The notes below the pieces were generated by a model, which worked only from the letters and a program-made list of their open reading frames with translations, was not told the DNA's origin and searched no databases. A stretch of 16,478 nt of DNA from Hydrogenophaga sp. (GTDB taxonomy: Bacteria > Pseudomonadota > Gammaproteobacteria > Burkholderiales > Burkholderiaceae_C): NCBI GenBank assembly GCA_030684755.1, contig JAUXXN010000073.1, forward strand, positions 1 to 16,478, read 5' to 3'. Below are positions 15,159 to 16,478 of this stretch, piece by piece. The stretch's first letter is position 1. Every line of letters begins with the position of its first letter. Position numbers and translations under genes: made by a program.

Positions 15159-16295
15159 ATGAGATATCAACGTTGCACGCGGTGCGTGATGGACACCACC
15201 GACCAAAAAATCACCTTTGATGCGCAAGGTGTTTGCAACCATTGCCGCCAGTTTGAAGAAGTTACCCGTAAGCGCTGGTACCCAAACTCCGAAGGAGCGC
15301 GTCTGTGGGCTGCGTCCTTGGAAGAAATAAAGACTGCCGGTAAAGGGCAGGAATACGACTGCATCATTGGTCTGAGTGGAGGGGTGGATAGTTCTTATTT
15401 AGCCATAAAGGCGCACGAGTGGGGGTTGCGCCCGCTGGTGATGCACGTGGATGCAGGCTGGAACAGTGAGTTAGCTGTGGCCAATATCGAAGCAATCGTT
15501 AAGCACTGCAGCTATGACCTGCACACCCATGTAGTGGATTGGGAGGATATGCGTGACTTGCATCTAGCCTATTTGCGCGCCGGTGTATCCAATCAAGACG
15601 TAGCCCAAGACCACGCGTTTTTTGCAGGGCTTTATCACTTTGCAACTCGTAATAAAGTTCGGTATGTGCTGTCGGGTGGTAACCTAGCGACGGAGAGTAT
15701 CTTTCCCACATCGTGGCAGGGCAGCGCGATGGATGCTATCAACCTCAAAGCTATCCATAAAAAATATGGCGAGCGTAAACTTAAGAATTACCAAACAATT
15801 AGTTTTTTTGAGTATTACTTTTGGTATCCACTAGTCAAACGGATGCGGGTTTTGCGTCCGCTCAATTACATGCACTACAATAAAATGGAGGCGCTGCAAG
15901 AATTGGAAGAAACAGTCGGTTACAAACCATATCCACGTAAGCATGGTGAATCGGTATTTACGAAGTGGTTTCAGAATCATTATCTTCCAGTTAAATTCAA
16001 TATGGATAAACGTCTGCCCCATTTGTCCAGCATGATTGTCTCTGGCCAAATGATGCGTGAAGATGCGTTGCACAAGTTGGAAGAGCCCTTGTACGCACCG
16101 GCAGATCTAGAGATTGATATTGATTACCTGTGCAAGAAGCTGCGTATTTCACGCCAAGAATTTGACGGTATCATGGGCGTCGAGGTCCATGATTATTCCG
16201 ATTTTCCTAATTGGGACGGGCTTTGTGAGTCGGCACTTAATGTAAAAAAAATCATGAAGAAAATCTCTGGGTTTGATTTCAAAGCTTACTCTTAA
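15159..16295 (+). CDS. wbpG: N-acetyl-sugar amidotransferase (WbpG type, PP-loop)
   Basis: This 378-residue enzyme should activate an acetamido group with ATP and use ammonia from HisH/HisF to form an acetamidino group, as WbpG does for UDP-ManNAc3NAmA in P. aeruginosa. The N-terminus has two CxxC pairs (Cys6/Cys9 and Cys26/Cys29) that probably bind zinc, as in the family. The PP-loop ATP-pyrophosphatase motif SGGVDSS is at residues 73-79 in IIGLSGGVDSSYLAIKAHEW. Further family-like segments are MHVDAGWNSELAVANIE and LSGGNLATESIFPTSW. Length agrees with WbpG (about 377). The ATG at 15150 overlaps the hisF stop and is possible, but GAAGGA at 15145-15150 is correctly spaced only for the ATG at 15159. 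GC content is lower than in the left half of the window. Confidence 0.92.
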   Translation: MRYQRCTRCVMDTTDQKITFDAQGVCNHCRQFEEVTRKRWYPNSEGARLWAASLEEIKTAGKGQEYDCIIGLSGGVDSSYLAIKAHEWGLRPLVMHVDAGWNSELAVANIEAIVKHCSYDLHTHVVDWEDMRDLHLAYLRAGVSNQDVAQDHAFFAGLYHFATRNKVRYVLSGGNLATESIFPTSWQGSAMDAINLKAIHKKYGERKLKNYQTISFFEYYFWYPLVKRMRVLRPLNYMHYNKMEALQELEETVGYKPYPRKHGESVFTKWFQNHYLPVKFNMDKRLPHLSSMIVSGQMMREDALHKLEEPLYAPADLEIDIDYLCKKLRISRQEFDGIMGVEVHDYSDFPNWDGLCESALNVKKIMKKISGFDFKAYS

Positions 16296-16394
16296 TAAAG
16301 TTTCTATTAATTATGCTCATCACTTCGGCGTGGAATAGTGTAAATTTTAATTGTATTTGCGATTGTCATTTATCTTAATATAAATTATTTGTAT
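16296..16394. other. Very AT-rich gap before the ugd-like gene
   Basis: This 99-bp stretch separates wbpG from the next gene and is the most AT-rich DNA in the window. It ends the run of overlapping genes, so a new transcription unit may begin here. It holds a possible promoter at 16357-16384. No gene or clear terminator hairpin is visible. Confidence 0.4.
16357..16384 (+). promoter_or_regulatory. Possible promoter just before the ugd-like gene
   Basis: TTGCGA (16357-16362) and TATAAA (16379-16384) are 16 bases apart. The implied start site is only a few bases before the ATG at 16395, so the transcript would be nearly leaderless. That agrees with the absence of a Shine-Dalgarno but also makes the call doubtful, because AT-rich DNA produces such boxes by chance. 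Confidence 0.22.
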
Positions 16395-16478
16395 ATGAAA
16401 ATTACTATCGCTGGGGCAGGTTATGTAGGTCTTTCGAATAGTGTTTTGCTTGCCCAGCAAAATGAGGTGGTTTGTCTC
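16395..16478 (+). CDS. ugd: UDP-glucose 6-dehydrogenase, N-terminal fragment (cut by window end)
   Basis: The first 28 codons start MKITIAGAGYVGLSNSVLLA and continue with AQQNEVVCL, a Rossmann NAD-binding motif (GAGYVGLS) almost identical in pattern to the start of enterobacterial Ugd. The whole enzyme would make UDP-glucuronic acid, a second acidic sugar donor for the polymer or a precursor of galacturonic acid. It differs from the WbpA-type dehydrogenase upstream, so the locus carries two sugar-nucleotide dehydrogenases. The gene runs off the end of the window. The substrate call rests on the N-terminus only. Confidence 0.8.
   Translation, partial: MKITIAGAGYVGLSNSVLLAQQNEVVCL

Overview
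The window looks like a surface-polysaccharide locus from a betaproteobacterium, probably Burkholderiales of the Comamonadaceae type. This rests on codon and base style (GC-rich, with heavy use of GCC, ACC and GGC) and on a GC-rich hairpin with a GGGGGAAGGCTGGGATGGGG flank, a kind I associate with that group. The placement is an inference, not a search result.

Layout. Two minus-strand genes open the window: a small Thr/Ala/Val-rich lipoprotein of unknown role (41-715) and a YjbH-family outer-membrane exopolysaccharide protein (890-3100). A roughly 320-bp divergent regulatory region follows (3101-3420). From there everything reads rightward. First come the export and chain-control genes: wza-like outer-membrane lipoprotein, wzb-like low-molecular-weight tyrosine phosphatase and wzc-like tyrosine autokinase/co-polymerase. 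After a 123-bp gap with a strong hairpin come the sugar-nucleotide genes wbpA, wbpB and wbpD, an antitoxin-like gene, and a PIN-wbpE fusion. Then come a Wzx flippase, hisH- and hisF-type amidotransferase genes, a wbpG-type N-acetyl-sugar amidotransferase, and the first 28 codons of a UDP-glucose 6-dehydrogenase.

How it works together. WbpA, WbpB, WbpE and WbpD are expected to turn UDP-GlcNAc into UDP-GlcNAc3NAcA. After a C2 epimerisation (WbpI, not in this window), WbpG with HisH and HisF would install an acetamidino group, as in the Pseudomonas aeruginosa B-band O-antigen pathway. Wzx would flip the lipid-linked unit, and Wza/Wzb/Wzc would polymerise and export it. No glycosyltransferase, Wzy polymerase or initiating transferase is in the window; they probably lie downstream.

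Most notable point. The aminotransferase is preceded, in one uninterrupted reading frame, by a complete PIN-domain (VapC-like RNase toxin) module. A gene resembling the DUF104/VapB-like antitoxin family sits immediately upstream and overlaps both of its neighbours. A toxin-antitoxin pair therefore appears embedded in, and covalently joined to, a sugar-nucleotide pathway. Base composition and codon use also change near the 3' end of this fusion gene, suggesting that the downstream serotype-like cassette was exchanged by recombination. A G10 tract inside hisF is a possible phase-variation site.
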